From NCBI RefSeq assembly GCF_021295315.1, contig NZ_JAIMJA010000016.1, forward strand, positions 1 through 64,000: a DNA stretch of 64,000 nt, given 5' to 3'. The notes under the pieces were generated by a model. The model did not search any database. It was not told where the DNA came from and was given only the letters and a program-made list of their open reading frames with translations. The translations under genes were made by a program, and so were the position numbers. Below, one piece after another: positions 1-8,469 of this stretch (positions within the stretch are counted from its first letter, which is position 1; the number at the start of each line of letters is the position of its first letter). This stretch comes from Motilimonas cestriensis (GTDB taxonomy: Bacteria; Pseudomonadota; Gammaproteobacteria; Enterobacterales; CBDFNC01).

Positions 1-232
1 TTGGTCCGAAGACCTGCTCAATGAATTCTGTTTTGAACATCACCTAAGTGATATTCGATTTGTTCTATATGAACACTCAGAAATAACATTGATAAATAAA
101 TCGTTTTGGCGATTCGTTACCATTGCGCTGTCAACCGAAGTTAAACAACATGAGTATTCACACAGATTGCATGATTAAATTGTTAAAGAACATTGACTGG
201 GTTGCTTTCGCTTTACCTCGTCAGGGCTGCGC
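1..232 (-). other. rrn: rRNA operon leader (5' of a 16S gene lying off-window)
   Basis: Read on the minus strand, this stretch follows two rrn-type promoters and contains a boxA antiterminator followed by a segment very like the enterobacterial rrn leader (boxA, then an ...AATCTGTGTG... motif). The 16S rRNA gene itself would start just left of base 1, so no rRNA is called. The 16S-23S spacer also carries boxA, but tandem stringent-type promoters upstream favour the operon leader. Short open frames here are not coding. Confidence 0.8.
180..192 (-). promoter_or_regulatory. rrn boxA antitermination element
   Basis: The minus strand reads TGTTCTTTAACAA, one base from the Escherichia rrn boxA TGCTCTTTAACAA. 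It lies about 40 nt downstream of the P2 -10 box. boxA recruits NusB/NusE so that polymerase reads through the untranslated rRNA operon. Confidence 0.85.
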
Positions 233-260
233 ATTCTACGCCAGCCGGTTTGAAAGTCAA
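233..260 (-). promoter_or_regulatory. rrn P2 promoter
   Basis: On the minus strand the -35 is TTGACT (255-260) and the -10 is TAGAAT (233-238), with a 16-bp spacer. A GCGC discriminator follows directly (229-232). The short spacer and GC-rich discriminator are typical of growth-rate and ppGpp-controlled rrn promoters. Confidence 0.82.
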
Positions 261-368
261 TCGTTAATTTGCATTAAATTATCGATTTCTTTTCTGGTTA
301 GAAGGCTAAGCTTCTTAACCACCTGATGTTGCGTTGCGCCTTGCGCTGTGCCGTCTCAGTGATTGCGC

Positions 369-396
369 ATTATAGGGAGATTCGATTTCAGCGCAA
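369..396 (-). promoter_or_regulatory. rrn P1 promoter
   Basis: On the minus strand the -35 is TTGCGC (391-396) and the -10 a perfect TATAAT (369-374), spaced 16 bp, followed by a GCGC discriminator (365-368). AT-rich sequence at about 397-420 could act as an UP element. It lies about 135 bp upstream of P2, the usual tandem arrangement. Confidence 0.82.
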
Positions 397-500
397 CCCT
401 TTTATCAAGATAATTTGCAAAAAGATCGCTCTTTTGATGTTTTTACCTCGAAACGCTCAAAAACCACACTAAACTTGATAAAAATGGCGCTTTTATCAGC

Positions 501-2672
501 TTATAGCTTTTCTAGTCGAGCATAAGAAGTGACTAACCACTTGCTACCTTGGTCGTCAAAGTGCACTTGAATGCGGCTGTGCTCACCACTTCCTTCGTAA
601 TTGAGCACCGTACCATCGCCGAATTTCACATGATTGACCCGCTGTCCTAAGGCGAAACCTGTGTTTTCAAACGATTCATTAACTGAAGTGTTCGAAAAAC
701 GACCAAATTGCGTTGGTCTGCTCACTTGGGTTTTCAATCTCACTTCTGTTACACACTCAGCGGGTAACTCTTTAAGAAAGCGTGACGGGCGATGAAACTT
801 TTCTTGGCCGTATAAACGACGGCTTTCGGCGTAGCACAAATAGAGTTTCTGCATCGCACGGGTCATGCCTACGTAACAAAGACGACGCTCTTCTTCTAAT
901 CGTGTTGGATCTTCGGCGGATTGTTGGCTTGGGAACATCCCTTCCTCTACACCCACGACAAAGACCAATGGAAATTCGAGCCCTTTCGCTGAGTGCATGG
1001 TCATCATTTGCACCGCATCATCAAATTCATCGGCTTGTTGTTCACCCGCTTCTAGTGCGGCGTGGGTTAAGAAAGCGGTCAAATCTGACATTTCTTCGGC
1101 TTCTTCCGGCTTTTCAAATTGCTTGGTGGCCGTGACCAGCTCTTCTAAGTTTTCAATTCGCGCCTTGCCCTTCTCGCCTTTCTCTGCCAAGTACATGGCT
1201 TGGAGGCCAGAGTGCAAAATCACAAAATCCACTTGTTCGTGTAATGGCAACTCGGTGGTGTCTTGTTCCATTTGATTTATCAGCTGGACAAACCCTTTTA
1301 ATGCAGTAGACGCTCGCCCCGCAAAAACACTTTCATCTAATAGTTGAATCAATGTTTGCCACAAGGTTTGGCCGCGATCGCGTGCGGCGATACGTAATAT
1401 GCCTAAGGTTTTATCGCCAACGCCGCGTGCTGGGGTATTAATGATGCGCTCAAACGCGGCATCGTCTAAGCGCGAATTAATCACCCGCATATAAGCCAGT
1501 GCATCTTTAATTTCTTGCCGATCAAAGAAGCGATGACCGCCATAAATTCGATACGGTAGACTGGCCTGCATTAGGGCTTCTTCTATTACTCGTGATTGCG
1601 CGTTGTTACGATATAAAATGGCGCAGTCTTTTAAATCGCCTTTTTCATCGCGCCACTCTTTAATTTGCCCAACCACAAAACGCGCTTCATCCACTTCATT
1701 AAAACCAGCATATAGCGAGATCGGCTCGCCAGCGTCACCTTCAGTCCAAAGCTCTTTACCCATGCGTTCACTATTATTAGCAATGAGCTTGTTTGAGGCT
1801 TTTAGAATAGTGGCGGTTGAGCGATAGTTTTGCTCAAGGCGGATGGTTTCCGCGCCTTTATTGTCATCAAGAAAACGCTGAATATTTTCAATACGGGCAC
1901 CACGCCAGCCATAAATAGACTGATCATCATCGCCGACAATCATGAGGTTATTGTCGCTACTGGTTAAAAGTCGTAGCCAAGCGTATTGGATATTGTTGGT
2001 GTCTTGAAATTCGTCGACCAGCACGTTGCGAAAACGTTTTTGGTAATGCTCGAGAATAAATGGGTTGTTGAGGAATAGCTCATGGGCACGTAATAACAGC
2101 TCAGCAAAATCAATCAGACCGGCGCGATCACAAGCTTCTTGGTACGCCTGATAGATCTTAATAAAAGTACCTTCTATAACATCACCAAATGCATCAAGGT
2201 GCTTAGGGCGTAAGCCTTCGTCTTTTTTACCATTGATATACCACTGCGCTTGCTTAGGCGGAAAGGTTTTATCATCGAGATTCATACCCTTACATAGGCG
2301 TTTCAGTAAGCGTAATTGATCATCGGAATCGAGCACCTGAAAATCTTGCGGCAAGCCGACATCATTATAATGAGCACGTAATAAACGGTGGGCTAAACCG
2401 TGGAAAGTACCGATCCACATGCCGCCCGCACCACTGCCTAACAAAGCCTCAACTCGAGCACGCATTTCTTTCGCGGCCTTATTGGTAAAAGTCACCGCCA
2501 ATACCGAATAAGGTGAACAGTGCTCGACTTGTAACAACCAAGCAATGCGGTGCACCAGCACACGGGTTTTGCCACTGCCCGCGCCCGCTAATACAAGTTT
2601 ACTGGATTGTGGCGCAGCAACTACGGCGCGCTGTTTGTCGTTAAGACCGTCGAGCAAGAGTTCAGGATTCAT
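501..2672 (-). CDS. uvrD: DNA helicase II UvrD
   Basis: SF1A 3'-5' DNA helicase that removes the incised oligonucleotide in nucleotide excision repair, acts in MutHLS mismatch repair and clears RecA filaments. The 723-residue length matches the family. Visible motifs are Walker A GAGSGKT at about residues 30-36, the DEFQDT helicase motif II at about 220-225, QNYRS and VGDDDQSIYGWRG. The C-terminal segment carries the Tudor-like VNHVKFGDGTV block specific to UvrD/PcrA. It is the last gene of the leftward lptM-lysA-dapF-DUF484-xerC-yigB neighbourhood but has its own promoter and a LexA-type operator in the 88-bp gap upstream. The ATG start agrees with known UvrD N-termini. Confidence 0.97.
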   Translation of the reverse strand: MNPELLLDGLNDKQRAVVAAPQSSKLVLAGAGSGKTRVLVHRIAWLLQVEHCSPYSVLAVTFTNKAAKEMRARVEALLGSGAGGMWIGTFHGLAHRLLRAHYNDVGLPQDFQVLDSDDQLRLLKRLCKGMNLDDKTFPPKQAQWYINGKKDEGLRPKHLDAFGDVIEGTFIKIYQAYQEACDRAGLIDFAELLLRAHELFLNNPFILEHYQKRFRNVLVDEFQDTNNIQYAWLRLLTSSDNNLMIVGDDDQSIYGWRGARIENIQRFLDDNKGAETIRLEQNYRSTATILKASNKLIANNSERMGKELWTEGDAGEPISLYAGFNEVDEARFVVGQIKEWRDEKGDLKDCAILYRNNAQSRVIEEALMQASLPYRIYGGHRFFDRQEIKDALAYMRVINSRLDDAAFERIINTPARGVGDKTLGILRIAARDRGQTLWQTLIQLLDESVFAGRASTALKGFVQLINQMEQDTTELPLHEQVDFVILHSGLQAMYLAEKGEKGKARIENLEELVTATKQFEKPEEAEEMSDLTAFLTHAALEAGEQQADEFDDAVQMMTMHSAKGLEFPLVFVVGVEEGMFPSQQSAEDPTRLEEERRLCYVGMTRAMQKLYLCYAESRRLYGQEKFHRPSRFLKELPAECVTEVRLKTQVSRPTQFGRFSNTSVNESFENTGFALGQRVNHVKFGDGTVLNYEGSGEHSRIQVHFDDQGSKWLVTSYARLEKL

Positions 2673-2679
2673 AAAAGCA

Positions 2680-2695
2680 CTGTTTATTTATTCAG
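2680..2695 (-). promoter_or_regulatory. LexA (SOS) box and promoter of uvrD
   Basis: The core is CTG-N10-CAG with an AT-rich centre (CTGTTTATTTATTCAG on the plus strand), close to the Escherichia SOS consensus. It sits between the uvrD start codon and a good TATAAT -10 box (2706-2711, minus strand), so a bound repressor would overlap the transcription start. uvrD is a known LexA target in enterics; here control is inferred from sequence. Confidence 0.72.
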
Positions 2696-2760
2696 TAATA
2701 AAGGGATTATACCCAAACCAGCCAAAGATGCGAATTTCTCCGCTGGCAGGGAATATATGA

Positions 2761-3471
2761 TTAAAGCAGGTGTAATAACTGGCTAAGGTGTGTCATTTCA
2801 ATATCAGGCAACATGCGGCTATCTTGATGAGTGCGCAACTGATGCCCTTGATCATTAAACCAGATAGCTTGCGCGCCATTTGCTTTGGCGCCCAATACAT
2901 CGGTCGTGAGATGATCGCCAACGTGTAAAATATCGGCTATTTCAATATTTAAATGGTTTGCCGCATAAGCAAACATATCGACATGGGGTTTCGCCCTTAA
3001 GCCATCACCCGCCTTTAATACCAAGCTAAACGCATGCTCTAAACCTATCTGCGCTAAATTCACATTGCCGTTAGTAATCGCGATCACTGGATAGACTTGG
3101 GCCAACTGGTTAAGTACATCAAGGCTTGCGGCGGGCACGGTAAAATCACTGCGCACATGTAAAAAATACTCAAACGCTTGCTGTGCCATTTGCTGCGGGT
3201 CGCTCAGTTGCAGTTCAACAAAGATGGCTTGCAACGCCGCCAAACGCCACGCGGTTACATCGCCAATTAAACTGCCATCAACAGCAAGCACTTGTTGCTT
3301 GTAATCAAACCATTGTTGCTTGGTCAATCGCGCTAATCTTGGATCTTGCTGACGTAAATAATCAAAGCTTTGTTGCTCGGCTTTTATGATGATCGGACGG
3401 TTGTCGTATAAGGTGTCATCGAGGTCAAAACTGATGGCTTTGAAAGGCTTTAAACGGCGGTAACATTTCAT
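2761..3471 (-). CDS. yigB: HAD-superfamily phosphatase, YigB type
   Basis: HAD hydrolase of 236 residues. In Escherichia YigB dephosphorylates the riboflavin intermediate 5-amino-6-(5-phosphoribitylamino)uracil and also FMN. Motif I is FDLDDTLYDN with nucleophile Asp16 and acid/base Asp18; motif II is the AITNGN threonine region; motif IV is HVGDHLTTD. The C1-cap lies between motifs I and II. The start codon overlaps the xerC stop by one base, so the two are translationally coupled, and the xerC-yigB-uvrD order is the enteric one. HAD substrates are hard to assign from sequence, so the exact substrate is inferred from orthology and synteny. Confidence 0.85.
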   Translation of the reverse strand: MKCYRRLKPFKAISFDLDDTLYDNRPIIIKAEQQSFDYLRQQDPRLARLTKQQWFDYKQQVLAVDGSLIGDVTAWRLAALQAIFVELQLSDPQQMAQQAFEYFLHVRSDFTVPAASLDVLNQLAQVYPVIAITNGNVNLAQIGLEHAFSLVLKAGDGLRAKPHVDMFAYAANHLNIEIADILHVGDHLTTDVLGAKANGAQAIWFNDQGHQLRTHQDSRMLPDIEMTHLSQLLHLL

Positions 3472-4370
3472 TATTCAGACTCTTTATTTCGCTTTGATCT
3501 TGGGTGAGCATTATCATAAACCTTCGCTAGATGTTGAAAGTCTAAATGGGTATAAACTTGCGTGGTGGCAATATTGGCGTGGCCAAGTAACTCTTGCACC
3601 GCGCGTAGGTCACCACTGGACTCAAGCATATGGGTGGCAAAAGAATGACGCAGCTTATGAGGATGAACATGGCTATTTAAACTTTGCTTTAAGCCCCACT
3701 GCTCCATTCTTGCTTGCACACTGCGCACGGAAATACGTTGTTTACGTTTCGACAAAAACAAGGCTGGCTCATCGCTCATGGCATATTCACCGCGCACCAC
3801 TAACCAAGCCCGAATACTGTCGACCGCTTGGCGACCCACCGGCAAGATACGCTCTTTGTTACCTTTACCGATCACTCGCACCTGGCGCTCATCTAACTTT
3901 ATTGACGTTAGATCAAGATTAACCAGCTCACTTAAGCGCAAACCAGAAGAATACATTAATTCCATAATGGCTTTATCACGGATAACTAACGGGTCGTTGG
4001 TATCTAAATCAAGCAAGCGCAGCATGTCATCAACATCGAGGTTTTTCGGCAGCGGTCGGCCTTGTTTCGGCGGGCTAATCCCTTTACAGGGGTTAATCAC
4101 CAACCAATCTTGGCGCAATGCAAACTCATAGAAACTGCGTAAAGCAGACAATTTAGTGGCGATACTGGCAGAGCTAATGCCTTTTTTATGCAGCTTAGCA
4201 ATCAATAAGCGCACCATTTGTGCATCAACTTGCTGCCAAGAGGTTACTTCTCGCTCGGCCAATAAAGCCATAAACTGCACTAAATGCTGCTGGTAGTTCT
4301 GGAGGGTATGAGGACTTAACTGACGTTCGGACTTGAGGTGTTGCAAAAACGCATCCATCCACTCTTGCAT
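3471..4370 (-). CDS. xerC: Tyrosine recombinase XerC
   Basis: Site-specific recombinase that acts with XerD at dif to resolve chromosome dimers under FtsK control. Using the start chosen here (299 residues), the SAM-like N-terminal core-binding domain covers about 1-95 and the catalytic domain about 105-295. Catalytic residues are all present: Arg145 in SSGLRLSEL, Lys169 in GKGNKER, the HPHKLRH box with His238 and Arg241, His264 in LGHAN and nucleophile Tyr273 in QVYTHLDF. The ATG at 4370 is preferred over one 12 bp upstream because GAGG lies 7 nt before it and the protein then begins like known XerC. It is 26 bp downstream of the DUF484 gene in the conserved dapF-DUF484-xerC order. Confidence 0.96.
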   Translation of the reverse strand: MQEWMDAFLQHLKSERQLSPHTLQNYQQHLVQFMALLAEREVTSWQQVDAQMVRLLIAKLHKKGISSASIATKLSALRSFYEFALRQDWLVINPCKGISPPKQGRPLPKNLDVDDMLRLLDLDTNDPLVIRDKAIMELMYSSGLRLSELVNLDLTSIKLDERQVRVIGKGNKERILPVGRQAVDSIRAWLVVRGEYAMSDEPALFLSKRKQRISVRSVQARMEQWGLKQSLNSHVHPHKLRHSFATHMLESSGDLRAVQELLGHANIATTQVYTHLDFQHLAKVYDNAHPRSKRNKESE

Positions 4371-4396
4371 GACACACCTCATTATTTGGAATGACG

Positions 4397-5107
4397 TTAC
4401 GCGCTGTCGGTTTTAACTTTTACCAGCCGCGGCAATAAAATAGCCACGATATGGCAGAGCTGGTCTAACAGCAAGGTATCCATTTCTGGCACAAAGTGAT
4501 TCGCGTTAGCACTACCGACCGCCAAGATACCCAGACAGCCTTGCTCTCCGAGCTCAATTAAAGCAACGGAGTTAACTAAAGCCTTTTCACCAAAAATGGC
4601 ATTTTTATCTGCTTGATCAATACGACCAAAATAGTGCTCTTCGTTGCGGATCCGCTGCGCTCGTAAACCGTCTAACGTCGATTTATCTAGGCTATAAATG
4701 GCATGCTGCGCTGGCAAATCAAAGTAATCCGTGTCCAATTTGATCGCAAACGCGTTTAACCGTAATTGTTCACGAAAAACCCGACCTAAAATCCGCACTA
4801 ACTGAACCAAGGATTCTGCTTGTACTAACTCAGGATATAAATCACCATAAGTACGCGAAATTTTCTCATTGTGAGTCGCTATCGACATCAACTGAGTAAT
4901 TTCTTCTTCAAGCTGGCTGATTTTTTGCCGTTGGCGTTGCATTTGCATTTGCACCAACGACACCGTGCCATGTTCTTCATGAGGCAAGGTTAGCGAGCTT
5001 AATAATTCAGGGTGGCGTAAAAAAAACTCGGGTGAGTTCGCTAAAAATTGCGCCACATTTTCTTCATCTAATGCAACCTGATGCGGCGCAATACTACTGT
5101 CACTCAT
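4397..5107 (-). CDS. DUF484 family protein (GAF-like)
   Basis: DUF484 protein of 236 residues, a family found between dapF and xerC in many gammaproteobacteria. The N-terminus contains the family-typical [19 protein letters not shown] segment. A heptad-rich coiled coil follows (about residues 50-85, [17 protein letters not shown]). The C-terminal half has the layout of a GAF domain and includes LGILAVGS. Its start overlaps the dapF stop by 4 bp (ATGA), so the genes are coupled. No biochemical role is established; neighbours suggest housekeeping expression with cell-wall and recombination genes. Confidence 0.9.
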   Translation of the reverse strand: MSDSSIAPHQVALDEENVAQFLANSPEFFLRHPELLSSLTLPHEEHGTVSLVQMQMQRQRQKISQLEEEITQLMSIATHNEKISRTYGDLYPELVQAESLVQLVRILGRVFREQLRLNAFAIKLDTDYFDLPAQHAIYSLDKSTLDGLRAQRIRNEEHYFGRIDQADKNAIFGEKALVNSVALIELGEQGCLGILAVGSANANHFVPEMDTLLLDQLCHIVAILLPRLVKVKTDSA

Positions 5108-5931
5108 ATTTGAATTTGTCCGTCAAACACATGCTCTGCCGCGCCAGTCATCATCACTGAGCCGCCCGGTTGCCACTCAAAAGACAACTTGCCACCACGT
5201 AACTCTAAAGTACATTTTGGTCCAAGCTTACCTTGCAGTTGACCAATCACCGCGGCAGCACAAGCACCAGAGCCACAAGCTAACGTTTCCCCAGCACCGC
5301 GCTCCCATACCCGAAGCTTGCCTAAGCCTTCATTGACCACCTGTAAAAAGCCCACGTTTACCTTTTGCGGAAAACGCTCATGCTTTTCTAACAAGGGACC
5401 CAATATCTCTACCGGTGCAGTATCGACATCATCAACTAATACCACACAATGTGGATTGCCCATCGACACCACACCACACATAGTGGCGCCTTCCTCAGTA
5501 AGCACTAAGTAAGTTTTTTCTTCTCTTTGCGCTTTAAATGGCACTTTAGCAGGCTCAAATACCGGCTTACCCATGTCTACAGTGATATTGCCATCTGGCT
5601 GCACTATCAGCTCAATTCGCCCTTTAGCGGTACTGACGCCAATACGCTTTTTATTAGTCAAACCTTTCATGCGCACAAAACGGGCAAAGCAACGCGCGCC
5701 GTTACCACATTGTTCAACTTCACTGCCATCGGCATTGAAAATGCGGTAATGAAAATCTAAATCGGGACTATATGGCGGCTCAACAATTAACAGCTGGTCA
5801 AAACCAATACCAAAGTTACGGTCCGCCAAACGGCGGATCGCATCATTAGAAAAGAACACATTTTGGGTTACATTATCAACCACCATAAAGTCGTTGCCCA
5901 AGCCGTGCATTTTCGAAAAATTTACTAACAT
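5104..5931 (-). CDS. dapF: Diaminopimelate epimerase DapF
   Basis: Interconverts LL- and meso-diaminopimelate, the last step before peptidoglycan DAP and lysine synthesis; cytoplasmic, cofactor-free and two-cysteine. Both catalytic cysteines are visible: NGARCFARF at about residue 80 and ACGSGACAA at about 220. The N-terminal [11 protein letters not shown] motif is diagnostic. The 275-residue length is normal. It lies 13 bp downstream of lysA and upstream of DUF484 with a 4-bp overlap, so lysA-dapF form a pathway operon that makes and consumes meso-DAP. Confidence 0.97.
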   Translation of the reverse strand: MLVNFSKMHGLGNDFMVVDNVTQNVFFSNDAIRRLADRNFGIGFDQLLIVEPPYSPDLDFHYRIFNADGSEVEQCGNGARCFARFVRMKGLTNKKRIGVSTAKGRIELIVQPDGNITVDMGKPVFEPAKVPFKAQREEKTYLVLTEEGATMCGVVSMGNPHCVVLVDDVDTAPVEILGPLLEKHERFPQKVNVGFLQVVNEGLGKLRVWERGAGETLACGSGACAAAVIGQLQGKLGPKCTLELRGGKLSFEWQPGGSVMMTGAAEHVFDGQIQI

Positions 5932-5944
5932 CTAATTTCGTTCC

Positions 5945-7198
5945 TTAGGAAGGTAAAACGTTTTCACCTTTCCACAGGTCTTCATGAGTTTCACGCGCTC
6001 GCACTAGGTAAGCTTGATCCCCATCGACCATAATTTCAGCTGGGCGACAACGGCTATTGTAGTTTGATGCCATGGTCGAGCCATAAGCGCCGGCACTGCG
6101 CACCACGACGTAATCACCTTCAGCAATCGCCAAGTCACGATCTTTACCTAAGAAATCACCCGTTTCACAAATCGGACCCACTACATCATAGTTGCGGGTT
6201 TCCCGATCGGCATGCAAGTTCATCGGCTCGATACGCTGCCAAGCACTGTAAAGAGCAGGACGAATTAAATCATTCATCGCAGCATCAACAATGGCAAAGT
6301 TTTTGTGCTCAGTCAGCTTTAAGAATTCTACTTTAGACACCAAGATGCCTGCATTAGCCATGATCGCACGGCCCGGCTCAAATAATAGCTTCAGCTTGCG
6401 GTCGCCTAATCGAGCCTTCAGCGCTTTTGTGTATTCGGCTGGTTGTGGCGGGGTTTCACCGTTATAAGGCACACCCAAACCACCACCAACATCTAAATGG
6501 CTAATTTCAATGCCTTTAGATTTTAAGTTATCAATCAATACTAATAGCTTATCGATGGCTTCAATAAAGGGCTCGATTTCTGTTAGCTGAGAGCCAATAT
6601 GACAATCGACACCTTTTACTTCAATATTCTCTAACGCACTGGCTATTTGATAAATCGCGGACGCCTTTTCAATATCGATACCAAACTTGTTTTCTTTTAA
6701 GCCGGTAGAAATATAAGGGTGCGTACCGGCATCTATATTAGGGTTGACGCGAATAGAAACTGGCGCTTTTTTACCCATAAGAGCGGCAACTTCATTAATG
6801 CGTAATAATTCGCCTTCAGACTCAACGTTAAAACAGTAGATGCCAGCTTCTAACGCAGTACGAATTTCTAACTCTGTTTTACCGACGCCAGAAAACACCA
6901 CTTTTTGTGGATCACCACCGGCTTTTAATACTCTTAATAATTCACCGACCGAGACAATATCGAAACCCGAGCCCAATTTAGCCATCAGATTCAATACACC
7001 TAAGTTTGAGTTCGCCTTAACAGCGTAACAAATCATATGAGGATGATCGCCCGCCGCTTGGTCAAAAGCATGCCAATGGCGCTCGATAGTGGCACGAGAA
7101 TAAATGTAAGCAGGCGTACCGCTTTGCTTAATAACGTCTTCTACCGCTAGGTCTTCCGCGAAAAGACGGCCATCTTCCTGATAATTAAAAAAGTCCAA
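5945..7198 (-). CDS. lysA: Diaminopimelate decarboxylase LysA
   Basis: PLP-dependent fold-III decarboxylase turning meso-diaminopimelate into L-lysine and CO2. The PLP lysine is in CYAVKANSN (about residue 60). Other family motifs are HIGSQ, the glycine loop GGGLGVPY, EPGRAI, and CETGD with the dimer-contact cysteine. Length 417 is typical. It sits between lptM (10 bp upstream) and dapF (13 bp downstream). This placement is usual in Vibrio, Shewanella and Pseudomonas and differs from Escherichia, where lysA lies elsewhere. No lysine riboswitch is visible upstream. Confidence 0.97.
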   Translation of the reverse strand: MDFFNYQEDGRLFAEDLAVEDVIKQSGTPAYIYSRATIERHWHAFDQAAGDHPHMICYAVKANSNLGVLNLMAKLGSGFDIVSVGELLRVLKAGGDPQKVVFSGVGKTELEIRTALEAGIYCFNVESEGELLRINEVAALMGKKAPVSIRVNPNIDAGTHPYISTGLKENKFGIDIEKASAIYQIASALENIEVKGVDCHIGSQLTEIEPFIEAIDKLLVLIDNLKSKGIEISHLDVGGGLGVPYNGETPPQPAEYTKALKARLGDRKLKLLFEPGRAIMANAGILVSKVEFLKLTEHKNFAIVDAAMNDLIRPALYSAWQRIEPMNLHADRETRNYDVVGPICETGDFLGKDRDLAIAEGDYVVVRSAGAYGSTMASNYNSRCRPAEIMVDGDQAYLVRARETHEDLWKGENVLPS

Positions 7199-7208
7199 AG
7201 CTCTACCC

Positions 7209-7388
7209 CTACTTAGATTGATCTGTTTCGTTATTATTGGTTACATCTGCTGTCGGCATTGGCGTTGGCTCCAGTGTCGATTCCGGCTGAGGCTCAGGGG
7301 TTGGTAAATACAACGGGCCCTTGACACCACATCCGGCAAGCAGTAAAACCAAGCCTAAACCAAAGGCCATTTGGTTTACTCTGGTCAT
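7209..7388 (-). CDS. lptM: Small lipoprotein LptM (YifL)
   Basis: Short outer-membrane lipoprotein of 59 residues. LptM assists disulfide maturation of the LptD/LptE lipopolysaccharide translocon. The start at 7388 (MTRVNQM) gives a clean lipoprotein signal peptide ending in the lipobox LLAG|C; a longer frame reaching 7532 would bury the signal sequence and run antisense into cyaY. After the cysteine comes the family hallmark GVKGPLYLP, then a Pro/Glu/Thr-rich tail. First gene of the leftward lysA-dapF group, 74 bp from the divergent cyaY. Confidence 0.9.
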   Translation of the reverse strand: MTRVNQMAFGLGLVLLLAGCGVKGPLYLPTPEPQPESTLEPTPMPTADVTNNNETDQSK

Positions 7389-7462
7389 GATAGACTCTAT
7401 GTTAATTCGGTTATGAACACTATAATCGCATTCACCATGATAAAAGCAATAGGGATTACGCA

Positions 7463-7783
7463 ATGAATGATACTGAATTTCACCGTTTAGCCGATGATTT
7501 TTACCAACTACTGACAGAAAAGGTCGACCCATACGAGGACGATATTGAGTGGGAAATCAATGGCAGCGTGCTTGAGCTTGAATTTGCTGACCGCTCTAAA
7601 ATCATCATCAACCGTCAAGAGCCACTGCATCAGATTTGGGTAGCCACCAAATTTAACGGCCATCATTTTGAATACAAAGACGGCCCTTGGGTTGATAACC
7701 GTGAAGGCGGCGAGCTTTTAAGCTTCCTGAGTGCAGCAATTGAAAAGCAATCTGGTATCAAGGTTGACCTAAGTAATGCTTGA
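7463..7783 (+). CDS. cyaY: Frataxin-like iron donor CyaY
   Basis: Bacterial frataxin of 106 residues. It binds iron through an acidic ridge and modulates IscS-dependent Fe-S cluster assembly in the cytoplasm. The N-terminal helix (residues 1-22) and the acidic patch (DPYEDDIEWEI) are followed by the conserved beta-sheet with QEPLHQIW and the YKDGPWVDNREG signature. An AGGG-type ribosome site precedes the ATG. It is divergent from lptM, as in Escherichia, and overlaps the next gene by 8 bp. Confidence 0.96.
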   Translation: MNDTEFHRLADDFYQLLTEKVDPYEDDIEWEINGSVLELEFADRSKIIINRQEPLHQIWVATKFNGHHFEYKDGPWVDNREGGELLSFLSAAIEKQSGIKVDLSNA

Positions 7784-8444
7784 TGCCATCACGATAGAGC
7801 CAGCCAGTGAAGCACAAGCTTGTGTGATTTGGTTACACGGCCTAGGCGACTCAGGCGCAGGGTTTGCTCCTATTGTGCCAGAGCTGAAATTGCCAAAGCA
7901 GCATGGGATCCGCTTTATCTTTCCTCATGCCCCAATGCGCGCGGTCACCGTGAACCAAGGGCAAACCATGCGCGCTTGGTATGATATTAAGACCATGGAC
8001 TTAAATAATCGCGCCGATGAAACAGGTGTGCTCGAATCCATGGCGTTAGTCAGCGAATTAATTGAGCAGCAAATAACGCAAGGCATTAGGCCAGAGAACA
8101 TCGTGATGGCTGGGTTTTCACAAGGTGGCGTGATCGCACTGCATTTAGCCTGCCGTAGCCAACATCGCTTGGCTGGCGTGATGGCATTATCCACTTATAT
8201 GTGTAAACCAGAACTGCTGAGTAAAGAGAAAACGTCAGCTAATCAAAACACAGCGTTCTTGATGCATCATGGTGAGTTTGATGAGGTGGTGCCACTACAG
8301 ACTGCCAAACAAGCAAAACAAACCTTAAGCGAACAAGGCTTTAGCGTAAAATGGCAAACCTACCGTATGGGGCACAGCCTGTGCGCGCAGCAAATTGCTG
8401 ATATTAGCTACTGGCTAAAGCAACGCTTAGGGTCTGCGATATAA
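7776..8444 (+). CDS. Carboxylesterase / lysophospholipase-like alpha/beta hydrolase
   Basis: Alpha/beta hydrolase of 222 residues in the phospholipase/carboxylesterase family (Pseudomonas EstB, eukaryotic acyl-protein thioesterase). The catalytic triad is visible: nucleophile Ser in GFSQGG (about residue 114), Asp in HGEFDEVVP (about 168) and His in RMGHSLC (about 199). The oxyanion-loop motif WLHGLGDSG is near the N-terminus. There is no signal peptide, so it acts in the cytoplasm on small esters or lysolipids; the real substrate is unknown. It overlaps cyaY by 8 bp, implying co-translation, and converges on cyaA with 25 bp between them. Confidence 0.9.
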   Translation: MLDAITIEPASEAQACVIWLHGLGDSGAGFAPIVPELKLPKQHGIRFIFPHAPMRAVTVNQGQTMRAWYDIKTMDLNNRADETGVLESMALVSELIEQQITQGIRPENIVMAGFSQGGVIALHLACRSQHRLAGVMALSTYMCKPELLSKEKTSANQNTAFLMHHGEFDEVVPLQTAKQAKQTLSEQGFSVKWQTYRMGHSLCAQQIADISYWLKQRLGSAI

Positions 8445-8469
8445 ATGTGTTAACGCCATAGGCCTAAAA

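Noticed and set aside
123-326. 67-codon open frame on the plus strand at the left edge
   Set aside because: It lies antisense to the rrn leader and crosses boxA and the P2 promoter; no ribosome site or protein-like composition.
3471-4382. XerC as an integron or phage integrase marking a mobile island
   Set aside because: Gene order, length and C-terminal sequence match housekeeping XerC; no attachment site or cassettes.
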